Positions 20,150-33,804 are shown, numbered from the stretch's first letter. The stretch: DNA of 64,000 nucleotides from Dermanyssus gallinae (GCA_003439945.1 QVRM01001391.1:1-64000); one strand, 5' to 3'. Numbers and translations are program-made. Notes: generated from the sequence alone by a model not told the origin.

Positions 20150-22860
20150 TGCTATTTCAGATCACGATAATAAACGCAGATAGTTGCACCGCATCGACTT
20201 CTGCTGCCATGTGGCAGACTTTGGCTTGTGCCACAGCACGAAGGATTTTCTTCAAGGGGCTCTGTTGGGGTGGGCTACGTGCCTACTCCCGGCAACTGGG
20301 GAACCACTGGGGACAGTTAAGGCTACTCGGGCTTTCCCAATACATATTGTTGTCCTCCCGTCCGTTTGCAGGCGAGGAAAAGTGGAGTCGAACGTGATTT
20401 GACTGGGAATATGGGTAGGTGTTCAGCTGAATCGTCAGGGAGTAGAGCTGCCTGTGTAGGCAGCCTATGGAGCGCCGCTGTCGTTTCTATTTTCAAGGGA
20501 CGTACAGCCACATTTCATAGCGCGATGACACACTATATTTGTGTCCCCGTCGTCTCCGTAAGTCATACGCCAAGCGCAGCTTGTGATAAGACTGCAGCCG
20601 TTCTGTCGAGGGTGAAGACCAAGTCAGGTCTTTTGCTGAGAAAGTCCCTAACATGACCCTTCAGGCGGTATGCTGCTATCAGGCTGACATCAATAAATCT
20701 CTGCAAAGGATTTCGTCGAGTTAAAATTAGCCGTGAAACGAAACTCCTTTGTTATTGATACACCCGCGTCAGCGCTCAAGGGGTTTTCCTACTGCCAAGT
20801 GTCAGATCTGGCTTCCTGCTATTTGTTCCGCCATTGCTGTTAGAAGTTTGGAAGTTTAAGAACTCTGTGAGTATTATACAGAGCGCCAGTACTTGCGTGC
20901 ATTAATATTTTCAGAATATTACTAGTCGTATTTGAATTTTAGGTTTAGCGACCAAAGTGATAAGCTTTATAAATACTGGCTTGACGCTATGATCTGCAAA
21001 CACTACATTTTTGTAAACCCTTGTATCTATATATCATCTGACATCAAACTAGTGAGAATATCTTCACCGATAATAACCGAAACATAATCGGCACATATCG
21101 GACACTTGCTGTTTGTGCAACCCTGTAGATATAATTTTCCATCCCTGGAAGCCGTTTTAACACCACCAGTTGTCATGATAATAATAAACGCAGTAGTATT
21201 AGTTAATATTTAGACATTATGTTACATTAAGGCAACGATATCCACCTATACAGGATTACACGTAGGGCCCTTCGATTGCACTTTGTGAAGTCATGCCTGT
21301 GAAACAATTGTTACTGTTACACGAGGCAATCTATTCTTAAGACTATCCTGGCCGCAATGATGAGTCCTAATAAACTCTCGGTAGCGATTACTTTATGCGT
21401 GCACTAAGCTATCCTTCTAGCAAGGTGTGTACATTGGCAAACATTCTTCACCGTTTTTCTCAAAAAACTTTGCAATGTGGTCGCATTTTACGGCACCGGC
21501 AGCGTTACGTTTAACCTTTGTATTCATACTAAATTAGGTTAACATCTTCACAAAGACCTATGTTCCACCGAGGCAATGTGTGAGCTACTATAGACATGAC
21601 ACACTGTTTATATGGCTGCACAGAGCGCTTTGCCCTTTTGGTCACCAACTACCACGTCAATCAAAATATGTTACGAGACGCATCCGCCACAGTCTCAGGT
21701 TCGATCGAACTGTTTCTCTGCAGCTTCTCGTTTCATTTTTATCTATAACAGTATAGATTTTCTCCTCATGCGGATCTATATTTATGTATATATTGTGCTG
21801 AATACTAATTTTCAGGGAGTCAATATACACGATGTATTGTCAGTATGCCTCCTGCGAACAGCCAGATGTTAGCTCAGCACAAGTTAAGGGCCAGCCATTC
21901 ACTTGCAGAGGAAAAAACTTTATTCCGTCAAAATTAAGCTATCTGGTTACTACGATTTCTGTCTACGTCGTACTTTATCCATATGAACTTGTGGTAAAGA
22001 GAAACTTTAGTGTAGACTTTTATTCGAGATAGACGTACTCAATTGATTTCCCTTCTTTCGTCATTTAGCGTGTTACATTGTGTACGGGATAGTCTGTTGC
22101 AGAGCAGAATATTTGTTGGGTTTATCTCCCTCATTAATTGACCGGCCACATATGAACGGCGACTGCTTACAAACAGCTACGGCGTGTTACGTATATGCAA
22201 TGACAGGCCAGAGATACTGCCAGAAGTATTGCTTTTATATCCCTACGCTACGCTTCGTATAAATTCTTAGACGAGATATTAACATTACCTAGCACATATG
22301 GATTAACTTAAAGCGGAACTGCTTGAAGAAACTAGCTTTGAAAGATTTGAATAATTTCTGTGGTTCATACACCTCTTACTTGCAACAAATTCCTCTGCTA
22401 TTATATTTGATGTTATCTTGTGGGGTTACGATATTGAGCAAGAAAACTATTTTTAATCATTGCTATTTTATTCATCATTGTGTGCGGTCTCCTCTGAATA
22501 GCTGCTCAGTTCTCCTAGTACATATACGTATCTAGTATATTTTTTCATCATGAGTATCGTATATGCTTTCTTTACGCTGCGTATTGACCAAGTCATCGGT
22601 TTCAGGTGAACATTGGTCTATCGTGGGATGATCGACGAACTGCTAGATCCCATTCTTACTACATGGTTGAAAAAAACTACATTCTTGAAAAACCTTGGAC
22701 ATTTCAATCATTGTCCGATCAACATGTTGCTGCCGTGGTGGGGATGTCAATTCAGTCTAGTTGATTAACGGTTGATTTAGGTCCGCCTCTTTGAATGTTG
22801 TGGCCGGTGGCCATAAAAAGTTCCAACCGTGTTACAATAATCTACACGACGATTACGCTA
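20150..22860. other. No gene recognised
   Basis: Frames at 20149-20656 on the plus strand and a few under 90 codons further right carry no domain. Nothing like a splice-site-bounded exon was recognised. Confidence 0.4.
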
Positions 22861-22879
22861 CCTAAGCATGATTTTTAGA

Positions 22880-23525
22880 CACTGCTTCGCTGGGCTAGTG
22901 TGGCTGCTAAGGTATCTCAAAACCTGGCACGGATCCTTCCTCGATCCGGCGAAGCGTTTGGGGTATGTCGTCGCCTGCTGGCCTGCGCATCTGAATCCGT
23001 TGTACTGTACGCATTTTCATTCTGGGTTGACCTAGCCATCCGTACGGAATCGCTACGCCTTACGCAGCGAATCCTGGAATTGCGCGCCGCGATGATACTA
23101 GCTCGTCTTCTACCCTGGGACCTATTGGCCGGCGAGCGGAGCAAAAATCGTACCGACGGGATCTGGGCTTCGGCCAGGGCTCGGGCGGCTACCCTTACGA
23201 GGTGGGCGAAGGAATGGGCCGCCCCGCGCCCGTACACTGCCCTCGGCGTCTAGACACGCGTCATGGAGCCAGATTTTCACTAGTGGTATGCCGACTCCGA
23301 TCGCTTCCGTACCACGACACGCAGGTGTTTACCGGCCGCGGCCAATTCCAGATATGCATCGCGGAGACCGAAAAATCACCAACAGACATCTGCGCCCTCT
23401 GTGCATCAAGCGACGTAGACGCGTTGTGCATACTATCTCCGCCTGCTTGGCCTTCTCAGCTTAGTAAAAGTCTTTTTGCCTTTGCTGTTTAAGAAACATC
23501 TCTCACAATATGATTGATTGACCAT
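22880..23525 (+). pseudogene. R1-like LINE 3' end
   Basis: 22900-23253 reads AAKVSQNLARILPRSG, RRLLACASESVVLYAFSFWVD and QRILELRAAMILARLLP, the region after the reverse transcriptase in R1-type ORF2. The frame then shifts and 23320-23470 gives VFTGRGQFQICI, then CALCASSDVDALCILSPPAW, equivalent to the LTGHGDFQSYL...CIHCGDGPEDTSDH zinc region at 42.5 kb, with the histidine lost. It ends in TATGATTGATTGA. The 5' part is truncated. Confidence 0.8.
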
Positions 23526-23529
23526 CGTG

Positions 23530-24770
23530 GTTTAATAGCCTCCACGTCCTGGATGCTCTTATGCGAGAGAAGACTCACCTCGAAGACTAGCCGATAACGC
23601 TTTATATTTCAGCGGCCGGCTAACGGTCGCGATGAGGGGCTGCAACCCAGTCCTCAGGAAATGAGTTTCGACGCACCGCCCTAGATTCTGGGGCCAAGAG
23701 CGGGTAGAGTGCGGGGCTTTCCTCCCATGGCCTCGCAGGACTGTTAGCGTGATTCTGAATTACAGAGGGGGAAGGCGGAAGTATTGTGGCTTTCGCTGGT
23801 GCAGGTCCCACACTATAGGCTGGTATTACCCTTCCAAGTTATTGACCATTTTAGCTTCGGTACGCATGTGATGCCTCTTAGGTTAAGTCTCAGCAAATTT
23901 GTAAAGAGAGGCAATAGATCGTAGTGAACATATATACTAATTTATTTATATAACTTTGTTATGTTAACACCATGAAGTGAATAAATGTATTTGCGTGAAC
24001 GTGTGGTCACGGGCTCTCTGACCCAAACTCGTTTTGAACTATCATAGTTAGGATAGCTTGTATGAAGGGTGTCAATATAACAGGATAAAAGGCACTAAGG
24101 CACGAACGTCGGCTAGGCAAACCGCCCATAATGGGCCGAAAGGATCGCATTGCCGTCATCCTACATCTTCTCCTATGATGCGTAAATCTTGAGCGTGCTC
24201 GGGGCAAGGAGGCGCGGGTAAATTATTGGGGTCGAAGGGGTGCTGGTCTTTTCGAGCGGATAAAACGGTGGATAGGGAGCCGGTTGGGTTAGGTAGCCTG
24301 GCTACTTCGGCAATACCACCTTCGGCTAGTCTGCACCTTGGCTAAGGCACAGGGTCGTGCGGTGTTAGCCTCCGTGGGTAGCCGGGGCAGAATGCGAGAA
24401 CGACGGGTCAAAGTGGTACTCTAACATCTCGTCTTCGGCAGTTGCAGCATAGCTAGGGCGAGGGCATCTAAATACTTCAAAGCGCCATAGTCTTTATGTA
24501 AGGTTATTCTTTTTATTGTTTATCAGGCGGCAATCGCATTTCTGGCGGCCTTAGAAATTATGCGGAACACACGGGTGAACTTTACAGTGTCCTGGACGAG
24601 CTGCAGGAAACTGGGCATTGTCGAATGGGAGCTATTTTGCGAGGTTTAGCCCGAGTACCTAGATGATATATGCCTGGCGAGGCCGCGTTCTAGGAAAATC
24701 ACAGCATGTATTCCAAAAAGGATAATCTACTGACGGCGTGGTAAGAATGACATCATTTTTGTGGGGGGTC
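23530..24770. other. No gene recognised; GC-rich unannotated block
   Basis: The interval 23600-24450 is GC-richer than its surroundings and might be LINE 5' UTR or a non-autonomous element, but no domain is seen in any frame. The start of 23996-24020 resembles 19310-19335. Confidence 0.35.
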
Positions 24771-24774
24771 AATA

Positions 24775-25250
24775 AGTAACAACGAAAAACCTGTAACTTT
24801 GTTCATTGACCATAAAAAGGTATTTGAAGTCGTGTCTCATTGTCGACTAGTGAACATGTTTGTCAAAGTTGGAATGAGAGGAAACGCATTCGAAGTTGCA
24901 AGGTTATATCTAGAGCTAATCAAGCCCGGTGGAGTGGTTCATACGCCTGCGCCTCGCGACCGAAGGAGACACATAGGTGCGCGGGTTCGAACCCCGCCGC
25001 TGCATATTTGTATTTATGGGGGTTCGTCTATGAAACAATGCAAAAAGCAGTCCTGTGGACATTAAATCTTGGCTGAGGGTCAGCCCGGAAACTTTACTAT
25101 ATCTAGAGCAATGAATGAGAGCATAAAACATACGCGTATCAGGATTTGAAATCAGTAGTTAAATGCGACGAATTCGGAATGCCACGGGGATGTGCTCGGG
25201 CCACTTTTAACTTACATGAAAGACATATCAATGACGTAAAATCAAATTAA
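24775..25250 (+). pseudogene. LINE reverse transcriptase fragment split by a SINE
   Basis: Left of the SINE the frame reads VTLFIDHKKVFEVVSHCRLVNMF and GMRGNAFEVARLYLE, the block with the first catalytic aspartate. Right of it, after the duplicated target, 25110-25230 reads KCDEFGMPRGCVLGPLL and TYMKDI, the next reverse transcriptase block (usual form PQGSVLGPLL). The two halves are contiguous if the SINE is removed. Single-base shifts break the right half. It is CR1- or Jockey-like. Confidence 0.8.
24921..25097 (+). repeat. tRNA-derived SINE, copy 1 (full length, with TSD)
   Basis: The 177-base unit has a polymerase III A box TGGTTCATACG (24935-24945) and a canonical B box GGTTCGAACCC (24984-24994). 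A shared body follows (TTTGTATTTATGGGGG..., TCTATGAARCAATGC), and the tail GGCTGAGGGTCAGCCC can form a 6-bp stem. It is flanked by TATATCTAGAGCTAAT (24905-24920) and TATATCTAGAGCAAT (25098-25112), a target-site duplication with one base of difference. Copies 2 and 3 are at 45692-45831 and 50905-51090. SINEs are transcribed by polymerase III and moved by a LINE's machinery. Confidence 0.9.
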
Positions 25251-27535
25251 ACTATCTTTGCAGGTGTCAACTGCTCTATCGTTTCGTAGTGCGCATTTAT
25301 AATCTCATAAGGTGTTAGAAATCGTATACGTGAAGTAAACGTGTTGTTTAAAATAAGGTGATTTATCTTTAATGTAAAAAATAAAATAGTGCGATTTTTC
25401 TTGTTCTCCTCGAGACCAGAGGAGTCAACTAAGAGCTCATAGAGCCGTATGTCAATAAAACGAAACAATCTTTAGCAACATGATTGAGAAAAAAAGAGAA
25501 CGATCCACCTGTTTGGGCGTCATATTATATAGTCAGTTTAACTGGGTATTGCACCTAGCCGCTTTAAATGTCTAGCTGCGAGAAGCAATTGTCGAACTCG
25601 CAAGGTTAAGGCAAACATGAACGCAACAATTCCGACTGAGTGTGTGCCATGCCGCAGTAGAATCAGCTTTCCGTTAAGCTAAATAATGTTTTGGAGGCTC
25701 TTACAGTGTGCCGTCTTACGCACTGCAGAAAACGGCCTTAAAGATGGCAGTTGGCCTATCATGATTGAGGAATACAAGTTTATTGTTTCGGTACGTCTCA
25801 CGTACGTAAGCAGTAAGAATGCAGACTAACAACCACACATTTCTGAGAGTATGTGACATGCTGCTATATTTTAATTGACGGTTGACATTCGAAAAAAAGT
25901 CTACAGCAGGAGAACCATAGTTTGTCAGAGGATACAATTTAAGCGTTGGTCAAATAGCAAACGCATGCCTCAGTAGACCCAAATGGACACGATGGTTTAA
26001 ATCTACGTTTTAACAAATTCTAAATTAAAAAAAAATATATATTTATCTTGTTCGTTTTAGTTACAAAAGTAACTTAGCAAAAGCTTACTTTTAAACAAAA
26101 TATTGCGCTTTAGAAGACTTCTTATTAAAATTTTTAGCTTGTTTAATTTTAATTTTTTTATCAATAGAGCATGAGGTGAACAGATAAACTGACTACTAAA
26201 TTGATGATACCGAATCGCATAGAAGATTGTGATCCTTGCGAACTGTAAATGTAATATAAATAAATGATAAGTAAACACTGGTGTTTTGAAAAACATCAGG
26301 TACGGCACTTTTGAAGGACAGTCCTCGTTAGAGTTACCTGGGCCGTAAACTGGTGAGAAAGCAAAAGAAACCTAGTTGTGATTAGTCATGACGACGAACT
26401 CTCCTTGATGTGTTCTACTAGGGGCAATAACGTCAGGAGGATTTCAGATACCTTAGAGATCATATTTAAGGCGTCGGTGAGCTGCGGATAATTAAAGGCA
26501 TTTCTGGAGACCTCAAGGACATCACAGAGTGATTTTGAGTCTTGGCTTTGTCGGCTTATAAGCGGTGCGACAAAGGCTTTCGGTGGGGAGCGTCGAATTG
26601 GGTTTCGAATTGAGCGGCCGAAGGGCCCGACCTAGGACATCCCTTGCTGTCCGAGGGCCCTGCTGTTATAACTGTTTAGAAGGTGCAAGCGTGCTTTTCG
26701 TTTTACACATATTACTCTTTGTCGTGGCTTTACGAAAATCAAGGTTGAGGTAGGTACAGACTAATTAGAAAACACTCAATCTATTGCCGACAAAATCAAT
26801 CGTCATTTTTGCTCTAAAGGTACCACGACTGTGTCTTGCCCTGTCTAAGTTTAAGTGCCTTTGGATTGCAAAAGCTGCTTTCACATTGAGATCTATCATT
26901 GAGTCAGTTTCGCTATTAAAAATTAAAGGCGATTATGGCGTAGCATCTAGCTAACGACCCGCATCTTTTTATTTTTCTTCATGATGCAAACAATAAAAAA
27001 CTTGAATATTACCTTATACTCTACCACCGTTTTCTACTAGACATTTGGTGCTTGTCAATTACACGCTACGAAGCTGGCTCTGGCCCATTTTGGGTAAGAA
27101 GTAGTTTATTTCATTCAAAGCATCAACAGCCCTGTCTTGGCATTTGCCTAACGTAGCAGAAGCTTTGGAGTGTTTGCAACATTATTTATTGTTGGAGATT
27201 TCGAATTGTCTTGGGGGTGACTCTGTCACGGTTCATCGTTCCCCGCTGATATCCTTCGCATAAACGTCCGGTTGTAATAGTTACCGTCCACGTCGTAACA
27301 TCTTAAGGACCAGTACCTAGATCATGAATGTTTATAGTTCTCATGCACTTTAATCTAGTCAAGTTTTATGTTGTTTCTGTAAAACATTCACTTGAATTGA
27401 TGACAAAACAGTCATATTTTGAATTTTTTTACGGACTTTGAAATTGGACGCTCCAGCTGAAATTGAACAGGTAGAGAAAAAATTTCGAATTGTCTAAAAT
27501 TGTTATTTCATTAAAAACGCTAGCAAGTATTCTAG
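25251..27535. other. No gene recognised
   Basis: AT-rich. The frame 26565-26753 includes GPCCYNCLEG, a possible half zinc knuckle, but nothing else supports a gene. Confidence 0.4.
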
Positions 27536-27538
27536 TTG

Positions 27539-27682
<144 letters not shown>

Positions 27683-27689
27683 GCTCACG

Positions 27690-28825
27690 CATTGTCACTG
27701 ATTGGCAGTGGGCGTCTCGAGAAGAAAGATGGTCGTTCGATCGAGCAACAAAGCAGAGAAAACGAAACAGAAAAAAGTAACAATAATGCGAATTGTCGGT
27801 CCCACTCTGTGTTTGGCAACTCTCCAACAAGGCAGAGTCACGGCTGAAAAATTGACATTATTCCGGCAACTCTCTGGCTAGCAGCGCTTGGTTTGTTTCT
27901 TTGGTTGTGCTCCTCTATTTCTTTTTGTATCTCTCAATCTATATGGGTATTATCTTCTTCCTGGATCTTTCTAACTGGACTCAGCTTCCTGCTGTTTGGC
28001 GGTCTTGGCCCCTATTTCTGACCGTCGCGTTTCAGCCTCGCCTTAACATGTCAGTTCTACTGCTGCTGCTGCTGTCAGATGGCCGAAGTTAGTCTCTTGT
28101 TCATGCTTTTCGTTATTGCTATTTCTTGCTCATGGGGTTTCGTGTTTTATGTTACCAGCCATTGTTGCCACAACAGATGTACCACGTACAGCGGCAAATT
28201 ACGAACGCCTCCAGGCGGCAAGTGTGGTACAGATAAGACTCCATGCCGCTCGTGGAGTCCTCAGGCACTGCGACCGTCTCCACGACCCGACTACACGCTC
28301 GGTTATCCGATGTTTTGATCTCTGCGCCAGCCCCTTCATTCAAGCACACGGCTTTGTCAGTTCTTTACGTTCAATGTTCGACGTCAAAACAAGCGGTTAT
28401 CTGGAGTTGGTCTGGACGCCATAACCGCGTACAACTACATACATGTACGCATATATATAATATTCTTTTTAAAGGGAACCAGAAATTAAAATGCATATGC
28501 ACATCTACTAAAAACCTGGTGGACTCCTAACCTATAAATCCGGGATTTTGTGGTATGACGTCAGTGTATGCATGGAGCCGTTGCTCTGGCTTTCAATCTT
28601 CAGTCTGCTAGCGAGGACATATGCATTTTTGCCCCTCTTCCACCGTGTTTGTTTTCCACAGAATCAACGCCCGCCTCCCAGCTCTTTTTCGAGCTGAGCA
28701 ATGATTGATTGATTAATTTTGATTTGCATGAAATGTGTATACCTAAATACTTATGTTACCATTTTATATTATAGACGCTTAGAGTAGCAGTATAAGGTGA
28801 CACTTTGAGATATTAGTAAAATTGT
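27690..28825. other. Unrecognised open region with TGATTGATTGATT tail
   Basis: The plus frame 28116-28424 (102 codons) includes TAANYERLQAASVVQIRLHAARGV... but I recognise no family. At about 28700 the sequence AATGATTGATTGATTAA resembles the 3' ends of the LINEs at 18.3 and 23.5 kb, so this may be the 3' remnant of a LINE. Confidence 0.35.
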
Positions 28826-28827
28826 TT

Positions 28828-28937
28828 CCCCAACAGTCCTCGGAACAGCATGGTTTCTCACTCCCAGCAGTTTGGTTGAACATGGATTATCAATGAGCAT
28901 CGCGCGCGAAAAAATCAACCCTAGTTGACTACAACCA
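28828..28937 (+). repeat. Dispersed repeat shared with 58.7 and 9.77 kb
   Basis: Blocks TTTCCCCAACAGTCCT, CAGCAGTTTGGTT and TCAATGAGCATC occur in the same order in the reverse complement of 58637-58767. The copy is about 110 bases and lacks the tRNA-like end visible at 58 kb. Confidence 0.6.
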
Positions 28938-29099
28938 GCGCACTAGCCTCGATCGGTGAGTACGTGAGTCAATTACTACGTAGTTTCCGCGTAGTCGCAT
29001 CGTACCATTTCATAAAGTCTGTCTTTTCTTTATCCATTTTGACCAAGGTATGTGCGAGCAATTGCCAGCACAGCTTATCAGTGCAGCCGGCTTACTCAC

Positions 29100-30235
29100 T
29101 GATGACCCGCGGAGTAAAAGTGAGTCAGCGACTGATGCTAGAAGACAACTATTCCTTCCCAGGCATAAGCAAGAGTGCCTCGCTTTTTTCCAGTATTAAC
29201 GTGAGACACCGACAGACCCCCTCCAAGGCGTGGTTTGCTCAGCCTTTTAACCTGACTATTGTGCCCGGTGGTGACTGATATCGCCAGATCTGTTTGGCTA
29301 TGAATGCTATCTATGTAAAGCCACCCGTAGGGCGAGTCGAGTCGACAACACAAACGACGAGGCTTAAGGCCGCAGGCCGTCGACGACACGCTGTTAAATG
29401 CGTAAGAACAAAACGGAAAACGATGTACAAAACTATATTTGGGTCAAAACAGAGAGCCATTCAGAGAACCTCGAACAGAGAGTTATGGATACGCTTCGAT
29501 ACACAAGTGCGCAGACCTTCGGTCGAAACTCTTTGCACGACGGAAAGCAAACCAAATCACCAAGCATGGAAAGGAACAGATTGTTGTGCCGGCATTCGTC
29601 GATCCCGAAGCCATTTTTATTGGAGACGATTGGACATTGCAAAGGGATACGTTCTGGGACGCTATTCTGGGACACAACGCACACATTCTTACAGCGAGAG
29701 CAACTTCTTTTTCTGCTCCAACAATTACACTGAAATATAAGTGACAAGAACACAGAGGAAGATAACCGCTAGTGAGGCTAAGCGCAGAGACCAGATTTTC
29801 AAACTTTTTTTGACTGAAGTCAGTATAAAGCTAGTAGAAGGCGTTCAAGACACGTTCTTGAGAGGCCTGCGGATCAAACGCCTTCAAAGCGTGTGATTTG
29901 ATGTTGTTCCTAGTATTGGCTCACTTTTCGTGCAAGTCATCATACCAGCTGTACGTCAATTACTAGGACACTTTTTTATGCACGCTCCAATAACCTAAGG
30001 AGTCAGCAATCAATCACTCCAAATGCCGTGGCCCGCGATGAGTTCGTAAACGGATTGCTTGCTTGGCGGATGGCCAAATGGGCGCATGCAAATTCAAATA
30101 GCACTCGCCTATTCGGCGACTAGTTAAGTTTTTCCTTCAGAAGTACGTACATTGAAAACAATACATATATGACCCTGATAATTGTACCACACACTCTTTT
30201 ATGTGACAATAAAGTTGATTTTATGTTATGTTATA
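29100..30235 (+). pseudogene. Possible LINE 3' region (R2-like?), very uncertain
   Basis: Across frames, SASLFSSINVRHRQTPSKA, GRRRHAVKCVRTK, then RRKANQITKHGKEQIVVPAFVDPE loosely recall the C-terminal (restriction-like) end of R2/R4-type proteins (RHDxVV, RKPDLI, then VVDVxV). The stretch ends at 30208-30233 with AATAAA and TTTTATGTTATGTTATAAAG, a repetitive 3' terminus of LINE style. Overlapping frames on both strands at 29398-29753 make random openness a fair alternative. Confidence 0.3.
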
Positions 30236-30239
30236 AAGG

Positions 30240-33200
30240 AGTATAAGTGAGCGCCCAACTTATACCGCATCATAATCACATGAAAATCTGTAATAAAAGC
30301 TATAGGCCAGGTAAAGCTTCAACTGGAGTTCTGTTGGGTGGTTTATGGACTTATCCCAACATTTACATATAAGCAGCCAACAGAACTGCCTAACGGAATG
30401 TTAAATTTCGTAATCGTCACTGGGTGATAGGCGCATTAAGGTGTTCGCTACTCAGTGAGTGAATCCTCATGAAATAGTCATATTTAAATATTGTATACAC
30501 ATATTATATATAGGCTGTATTGGTAACACTAAGTTGCCAATCCGTGCTGCTGAATAATGATGAGATCATTACACCTTGCTTTCCTCTCAATGAGCTCCAT
30601 CTAAAATGGATGTAGCCGCGTTAACGGTATGTTGCAACTCACCGTGGAAAAGTTTTTTACATCATAGACATGTCGCTGGCAATGGCAGTAGCTCTCAGGC
30701 CTGTCAGTTTTACTAGCAATATTCTCATTTTATAGATATTAATAAAACAACCTATCATACACTTAAACCTACAGAGGTACAATTCGTTTCTATAATTTTA
30801 TATTATAAAACATTTGAGTATTACTAGAGGACTAGAATTGCATTTATTTTTATCAATGCACCTTGGCGTTTGTCCTAATTTATGTCACGACCAGGTGTGG
30901 GTAAAATATTTTGTGACACTTTATTCGAGCATTAATTGTGGTGTGTTATTAGGACAACCGTGTTTTAAGTGCATTTGTAGTATATATTTGTATTGTTCAA
31001 TTTTATTACCAACCTGAGTCACTAAAATGTTTGAATTTTAGGGACTCAAGTTGGTGATATATTTGACATAACACACGTGAAGCTCTCATGAGTACAAATA
31101 AAAGCTTATTAATGCATAGCATACCCACCTTAAAGCACGCACCCACCTTCTAATAGAATAGCTAAGTCCATTACGACCACCATGAACAAGCAAAAACAAG
31201 CGGCTGAAAAGAGCCAAATACTTGTATGAGCGATCAGCATAGGGGTCAGTGAATGTGCCTACTTCCGTTCTTCTAAAAGGACCATTTCAAGCAAATTGCA
31301 GAGTTAAAGTCGTTTCTGGACGATGTTCTAAATTAGATTGACAAAAATGCTATGTAGAAAAGGGGGTATTGTGAAAAAAATAAAAGAGACACAGTTAAAA
31401 TGCTGAGTTTCAGATGTTCTATGGGTTCAAGAAACTCAACAAAGGAAAGAGTTTTTGGCAGTCAGTCCAGGGTTGATAATTCATGTATTTAATATTGAAC
31501 TATTGGAATCTGTTAGACTTTGACAGGACTGAAAATGCTAATTCTGGCTATATCGACCAATATGTTTATGGACAGTGTTAGCTTTGTTGGGCAGACAATG
31601 CCTACGGAGGCAATGGTCTGTAACCCGAGAAAAAATATGTTAGTTGAAGTTGACAACAAGATATAGCAGACACTACAGCTTACTTAACTCATTAAAGGTA
31701 TACTTTTATGAACAAACTCACTCCTAAAAACGTAAACTCGGGATAGACAGTTGCGTATCGATGGCTCAAGTTCTACAAGCTGGTGTACCTCGCACTACAG
31801 TGTGCGATGAAAGACAAAATCAAAATTCGTAAATTTGGCGCCAACCCATTGGTTTTTCGAAAGAAATATAATAATGGATAATTTGTCAATCACAACTAGA
31901 AATATCCGCGACTAACACAGGTTTCTAATCCGGAGCTTTGGTACGTTAGGTGAGAGAGCGGTCCTTGGCAGGATAGCCAAATCTAATTTTGACCCAGCTT
32001 TGTCCATCATCTGAGCCTCAGTTTTGACAATATTGCAGTGCTATTGTCGTCCCAATTAAGAAACCAACCACATCGGGCAATAAACAACTCTGCGTACAAT
32101 TCAAAACGACAGTAAGCGCACCGAGAGCAGCAAAAAGTGACAATGACACGTCCTATCGAATTTGAGGTATCTAATCGTTATGACGTTATTATACTTAAGT
32201 AATAAAAAACGAAGATTGCAATGAGCGCAAACGTGAGCAATTGCATACATAACATGACCTTTATCATTGTATGTGGAAGAACAACTCAGACTGAATATAG
32301 GCGTCTCACCTGTTGCCAGGTCCAAACGATCGTCAAGCAGAGGCACTCCCTCGAAGAGGAACCATTAAGACCCACACCTTCGACACATCTTCGAACTTAG
32401 CAACTATGCCTTCTGTGGTACCCGAGCAGCGAGTCGGTACCAAAAGCAGGCTTTGCGAAAATTCCTCATACACTTCTGGAATGTATAGAATATCGGATAC
32501 CTAGTGGCTGCTTTGTGAAAACTAGTTTAAAACGCACTTTTGGAAATTCTGTGCTCGGGTTAATCAAATCAAAACTGTGCCGCAGGTCTTTCTACATTGA
32601 CTAATCGCATGGAGCGTCTTGCACTGACTGCACGTTGGCGACGATTTTGAAGATGACTAGTCACGCCTCCGATGTCATGCATTTTGAGTTGTTAGTGTGG
32701 CTATTTTCGACAGAGCGAATTGCACACATTTTATGTGCCACGTTGTACAAAATGCGCCATTTTGTCAAAAGGTGTGTTCGTGAACGATTATCAGAGGCTC
32801 GGCAACAAGCTGAGACAAGCAGGCACCCAATTGCGAACTCTGCTGTGGACACTGACAACTGTAGTAGAAAGAAAGATTTGTCAGCACCCTAAAACCTCAC
32901 GGACAAGTGCGCCATGCGTGGTCCTTTGGTTCATTTTGAAACGCTGGGGCGAGATCGTTAGAGCCCGTCGGATCTGGCAGTATCTCGCACGCTTAGGATA
33001 CATGCACAAATTGATAAACACATTATTGAATATTTAACATTTCGTATAAGTCTGTCAGACAGTGTTAGGGAAGCGGTCTACGTACGGGAATGTCGATTAG
33101 TCAGCGGATAGTCGCCTCGTTCGACGATAGCTTACGTGATCATGTGGACGACAAAGGTATGCCACTACACAGCTCTGTGGCTGTCCCGTATATCTAACGG

Positions 33201-33754
33201 CTACAATTGCTCAATTTTTCCAGCAGAAGCATATGCGCGAGAACTCGGAAAAGCGAAGTTAACGCCTCGCCCAGTCACCCAGTAGCAAGCAGCACACGAA
33301 CCACGAAAGCCCAGGCGACAACAAGGGATACCGACTGCTTATGTCATACGACTATACGTATCAAATATATGGCACATATAATAGAATAGACCGTGTCAGA
33401 AGGTCCTTTGTCGACTCCGTTATTCTCTGGCGCAGTAAGCAGCCAGGTCATTGCATTAAACAATCACTAAAATATACATTAATATCGTTAACTTCACCGC
33501 CTAATTCGCTGCTTCAACCTTATCGAACCAGACGTAACTTAGACCAGGTCTACACTCCGATTTTCCGTGTGGAATGTATAGCCCGCACAGTTCACTACAC
33601 AGCAAGAGAAGCTTGTCGTTAAACACGTCGCTAGCAGTTACCGTCACACTTTTTTTAGGTACTCTTCGTCCCTTATGCAATCACAGCGTGGAAGAAGCAT
33701 TTCGGCTGAGTGAACGTTTTCGTGTCGATGGCGTCAATTTGTTCTCTTGTATAT

Positions 33755-33804
<50 letters not shown>

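Noticed and set aside
24921..25065. Frame joining LINE protein to ...RDRRRHIGARVRTPPLHICIYGG as a fusion protein
   Set aside because: The second half is translated SINE sequence with a target duplication at its edges, not coding.
29433..29753. 106-codon minus frame overlapping plus frames
   Set aside because: Three frames are open over the same 300 bases; none shows a convincing family, and the minus frame has no motif.
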